The notes under the pieces were generated by a model. The model made no database searches. It was not told the origin of the DNA and worked only from the letters and a program-made list of their open reading frames with translations. Below are positions 4,447-7,403 of a stretch of 7,403 bases of DNA, one piece after another (the stretch's first letter is position 1; the number at the start of each line of letters is the position of its first letter). A program made the position numbers and the translations under genes. Source of the DNA: Micrococcales bacterium (GTDB lineage: Bacteria; Actinomycetota; Actinomycetes; Actinomycetales; Dermatophilaceae). Where the stretch lies: positions 1 through 7,403 of the forward strand of contig JAUNUZ010000110.1 in the NCBI GenBank assembly GCA_030537915.1, in the 5' to 3' direction.

Positions 4447-7403
4447 CTACCCAGGGCGGGGACGGGGGCTACGGACTGCAGGGCGACGACCTGGACGCGA
4501 TCCAGCGGCAACCCGCTCCAGCGGGAAAGGTCGTCCGGGTTGGGGATGTCGCGGCAGGTGGCGACGGCTGCGGTGTGCTCACCGGTGCGAGCGATCCACC
4601 CGAGCACGGCCCACACAGCGACCCGCTCCTGGCGGGTGCGCAGCTGATCCACGTCGTCGACGACGATGAGCGCCGGGCGCCCGATCCCGGCGAGCACGAT
4701 CGCCAGGATGTGGCGCTGGAGTCGGCTGAGGTCCTGCACGTTCGTGGCGGGGTCGACGAAGACCGGCTCCGCACGCCGCACCTGCCTTGGGGGTGTGGCC
4801 GGTTCGCGGCTCGCATCGAGGTCCGCGGTTTCGCCGGCCTGGGTCGTCTGGGCGCTGACGGCGGTCGCCGCGGCCGGGTCTAGGACGGGGCCGGCGGCGA
4901 CCGACCCGGCATCCTGCTCCACGGCCATGGCGCGGGCGGCGATGTCGCAGGCTTCGTCCAGATGGGCGATGACGGCATCGACGTCACCGCGCCTGGCCCA
5001 CGGGAGCAGCGTCCGAGGCGCAAGCCGCTCGGCGATGTGCTGCCGGACGCTCAGGTCGCCATCCAGGGGGTTGACCGCAGGGAACTCGCCCAGTCCTACC
5101 CTGCGCTGGACGATCCCGCTCTGCTCGGGGATGACCGCACCCGCGACGTCGAGTTCCCCACCGGAGGGCCCGAGTCGACCCGCCAACGCGAGGAGCGCGG
5201 CGGTCTTGCCGCCGCCCTCGTCCCCCGTGAGGGCACACAGCGTGCCGGCCCGTAGGTCGAGAGACAGGTCGGTAAAGACTTCGCCCCGCGGACCGCTCAC
5301 GCGCAGTTCACGCGCATGCACGACCCGGTCGGGGTGGGCTGCCATCGTCTCTTCGGCCGCGATCTGATGAGCCACGCCATGTCCTTCGACGTCCAGATGG
5401 GGCAGGCGTCGCGAGAGCCAACCGGGCAGCGCCCACGCCGAGTGCCCGAACAGCTGCAGCACGGCCGGGATGAGCATCATGCGGACGATGAAGGCATCGA
5501 CGAAGACCCCGGCTGCCAAGCCCAGCGCGATCGGCTTGAGCGAGGCGTCGCCTTCGGGGACGAACGCGGCGAAGACGCCGACCATGATGACGGCCGCGGC
5601 GGCCACGACCCCCGCAGACGTCACAAAGCCCTGGCGAACGGCCGCGCTCGCATCGCGGTGATGGGAGAAGTGCTCGTGCATCCGCGAGACGATGAACATC
5701 TGATAATCCATCGCGAGCCCGAAGAGCACGCCCATGAGGATGACCGGCATGAAGCTGATGACCGGTCCGATCCGGGCGACGTGCAGGGGGCCCGCGAGCC
5801 AGCCCCATTCGAAGACCGCGGCCACGATGCCGAAGGCGGCGCCGACCGACAGGAGGAAGCCGATCGCGGCCGTCAGCGGCACGACCAAGGATCGGAAGAC
5901 GACGAGCAGCAGTAGCAGGCTCAGCCCGATGACGACAACGCCGAAGGGCACCAGCGCGCTCTGGAGCCGCTGCGAGACGTCGATCTGCGCCGCGGTCTGA
6001 CCGGCGACGCGCAGGGTGACGTCGTACTTCGCCCCCATCTGCGGAGCCCGATCGCGCAGCCGCTGGACGAGATCGGCGGTGGCGGGGTCACCGGCCGCGG
6101 TCGTGGGGATGGCGACGACGACGCCGGTGTCGGCCTTGCGGTTAGGTGTTGCCAGCGTGACGCGCAGGACGCCGGGGGTCGCCTCGATCTGGGTGCGCAG
6201 ATCGTTCATGACCCCGACCGGGTCGGTGGTGTGCACGATGTCGGCGACGATGAGGAGGGGGGCGTTCTCCCCCGGGCCGAAGAACTGCGCGACGAGGTCG
6301 TAGGCGCGCCGCTCCGATTGGCTCGTCGCGGCGGTTCCGTTGTCGGGCAGCGCGAGGCGCAGATCCTTCGCCGGGACGGCGGTCGCGAGCAGCGCCCCCG
6401 TGACGAGCAGGACGGTCAGCGACGGCCGACGAGTGACGGCCTCGATCCAGCTGGACTGCCAACCCCGCCCACGCCCGTGACCGGAGGTCGCTGTCGGCGC
6501 CTCATGATCGCCGTGACGAATCGGCAGGAGGCGGGCCAGGACCCTGGCGGCCCAGCCGGGACGCCCCTCGTGCCGCCGATGATTGCGTGGATCCAGGACG
6601 GTCTGCAGATAGCTCATCAGCGCCGGACCGAGCGTCACCGCCGCGGCGACGGCGATCGTGACACCGATGGCGGCGGCGATACCCATCGCGGACAGGAACG
6701 GCAACCCGACGATGACGAGACCGGACAGGGCCGTCACGACAGTGAAGCCCGCGAAGACAACCGCGGAACCGGCGGTCGCCGTGGCGCGCGCGGCAGCCTC
6801 CGAGCCTTCGATGCCGTCACCGAGGTTCTCGACGTAGCGCGACAGGAGGAAGAGCGAGTAGTCGATTCCCACAGCGGTGCACAGCATGAGCGCCAGCATC
6901 GGGGCGGTGCCCGTGAGCGCGATGACGGCGGTGGCCACGATGAGCGCCAGACCGGTTGTCGCGGCCGCGAGCACCGCAATGATCAGGGGCGCCCCGGCGG
7001 CCCGGACACTGCGGAAGAAGACGAGCAGCACGCCGAGAGCCAGCACGAGGCCGAGCGCTTCGATCCACGAAAGCGTCGGGGCCGCGTTGCCGAAGGCGGA
7101 CCCGCCGACCTCCGCCGTGAGCCCCCGCTCCCGCATGGCCTGGGCTTGGGCACGGACCGCGTCCTTGGTCGAGGCGGCGATCTCGTGCACCTCACCGTCG
7201 AACTGGAGGGACACGATCGCCGCGCGGTGATCGGCGCTGACGACGCCGCTGACGTCCTTGGAGAAGGGATTCGTCACGGCGGCGATGCCGGGCACCCCTT
7301 GCAGCCGTTCCACGGTGGAGAGGACGTCGGCGCGAGCCGCACCGGAGTCCACCCGCTGCCCGGCGGGGACGACGACGACGATCTGGCCGCCGGCCCCGGC
7401 TAC
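4443..7403 (-). CDS. MMPL-family transporter fused to a C-terminal ABC-ATPase-like domain (5' end beyond window)
   Basis: The frame is open to the right edge, so 986 residues are visible and the N-terminus, with the first membrane helix and part of the first external loop, is missing. GTG 7350-7352 is internal, not the start. Numbering from that GTG: five membrane helices (97-246), a cytoplasmic linker (251-303), a helix (309-326), the second external domain (330-460), and five more helices (466-636). Proton-relay pairs of MMPL transporters are present as GIDYS (Asp164-Tyr165) and AMDYQ (Asp549-Tyr550). From about 677 an ABC-like nucleotide-binding domain follows: Walker A GDEGGGKT (710-717) and Walker B-like LIVVDD (895-900). 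MMPL proteins are proton-driven RND-type exporters, often of lipids. The cargo here is unknown. The stop overlaps the YhgE-like gene by four bases, forming an operon. Confidence 0.9.
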   Translation of the reverse strand, partial: VAGAGGQIVVVVPAGQRVDSGAARADVLSTVERLQGVPGIAAVTNPFSKDVSGVVSADHRAAIVSLQFDGEVHEIAASTKDAVRAQAQAMRERGLTAEVGGSAFGNAAPTLSWIEALGLVLALGVLLVFFRSVRAAGAPLIIAVLAAATTGLALIVATAVIALTGTAPMLALMLCTAVGIDYSLFLLSRYVENLGDGIEGSEAAARATATAGSAVVFAGFTVVTALSGLVIVGLPFLSAMGIAAAIGVTIAVAAAVTLGPALMSYLQTVLDPRNHRRHEGRPGWAARVLARLLPIRHGDHEAPTATSGHGRGRGWQSSWIEAVTRRPSLTVLLVTGALLATAVPAKDLRLALPDNGTAATSQSERRAYDLVAQFFGPGENAPLLIVADIVHTTDPVGVMNDLRTQIEATPGVLRVTLATPNRKADTGVVVAIPTTAAGDPATADLVQRLRDRAPQMGAKYDVTLRVAGQTAAQIDVSQRLQSALVPFGVVVIGLSLLLLLVVFRSLVVPLTAAIGFLLSVGAAFGIVAAVFEWGWLAGPLHVARIGPVISFMPVILMGVLFGLAMDYQMFIVSRMHEHFSHHRDASAAVRQGFVTSAGVVAAAAVIMVGVFAAFVPEGDASLKPIALGLAAGVFVDAFIVRMMLIPAVLQLFGHSAWALPGWLSRRLPHLDVEGHGVAHQIAAEETMAAHPDRVVHARELRVSGPRGEVFTDLSLDLRAGTLCALTGDEGGGKTAALLALAGRLGPSGGELDVAGAVIPEQSGIVQRRVGLGEFPAVNPLDGDLSVRQHIAERLAPRTLLPWARRGDVDAVIAHLDEACDIAARAMAVEQDAGSVAAGPVLDPAAATAVSAQTTQAGETADLDASREPATPPRQVRRAEPVFVDPATNVQDLSRLQRHILAIVLAGIGRPALIVVDDVDQLRTRQERVAVWAVLGWIARTGEHTAAVATCRDIPNPDDLSRWSGLPLDRVQVVALQSVAPVPALGR
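4446..5324 (-). other. Degenerate ABC nucleotide-binding domain at the C-terminus of the MMPL protein
   Basis: This covers residues about 677-958, numbered from GTG 7352. The start VVHARELRVSGPRGEVFTDL resembles the A-loop strand region of ABC ATPases, and Walker A is complete (Lys716, Thr717). The other motifs depart from consensus. The region around VGLGEF has no clear Q-loop glutamine. The signature position reads DLSRLQRH instead of LSGGQ. Walker B ends Asp-Asp (899-900) instead of Asp-Glu. The H-loop position reads ATCRD, with Cys933 where histidine is expected. A run of about 90 Ala/Thr/Gln-rich residues (780-873) separates the Q-loop area from the signature. Nucleotide binding is plausible, while normal hydrolysis is doubtful. 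It may be regulatory, or work with a second complete subunit. Confidence 0.75.
4734..5015 (-). other. Low-complexity segment inside the ABC-like domain
   Basis: It encodes residues about 780-873 of the fused protein, lying where the helical subdomain of an ABC ATPase should be. It begins with a charged helix-like stretch (RRGDVDAVIAHLDEACDIAA) and passes into a disordered-looking run rich in Ala, Thr, Gln and Pro (about 812-868). The reading frame and codon bias are uninterrupted, so it is not a frameshift artefact. Confidence 0.55.

Noticed and set aside
7350..7352. GTG as the start codon of the MMPL gene
   Set aside because: The frame stays open to the window edge, and the missing first membrane helix and loop of an MMPL protein must lie upstream, so this GTG is an internal valine.

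Overview
The window is very GC-rich, with strong G/C preference at third codon positions, GTG/TTG starts and actinobacterial gene families (MMPL transporter, YhgE/Pip protein, an RNase P RNA closely resembling the mycobacterial type). It most likely comes from the chromosome of a high-GC Actinomycetota (Actinobacteria). I cannot name the genus.

Layout from left to right. Bases 1-213 are the scarred edge of a mobile-element cluster: the last codons of an IS110-family transposase (3-71) sit directly against the C-terminal codons of an ISL3-family transposase (about 85-189), whose GGCTCTTC terminal inverted repeat ends at 213. Bases 214-302 hold nothing I can identify. The RNase P RNA gene rnpB lies on the minus strand at about 303-691, with P1 closing both ends. 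A 111-base divergent spacer separates it from a plus-strand membrane-anchored SGNH/GDSL hydrolase (803-1777). That gene converges on a two-gene minus-strand operon, and both stop codons at the junction lie inside one symmetric hairpin at 1770-1790.

The minus-strand operon fills the rest of the window. Its upstream gene, cut by the right edge, encodes an MMPL (RND-superfamily) transporter. Both proton-relay Asp-Tyr pairs are present, and an ABC-ATPase-like domain is fused to its C-terminus. That domain keeps a perfect Walker A, but its signature motif, catalytic glutamate and H-loop are degenerate or replaced. The downstream gene overlaps it by 4 bases and encodes an 887-residue YhgE/Pip-type protein: one N-terminal membrane helix, about 450 residues of Gly/Ala heptad repeats, and a C-terminal multi-helix membrane domain resembling ABC-2 permeases.

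My working view, which is inference, is that the two proteins form one envelope export machine. In it the MMPL part supplies proton-driven transport, the fused nucleotide-binding domain serves or regulates the YhgE permease-like domain, and the YhgE repeats make a long extracytoplasmic coiled structure. This MMPL-ABC fusion with a YhgE partner is the most interesting content of the window. The SGNH hydrolase may modify acyl groups on the cell envelope, but it is transcribed separately.
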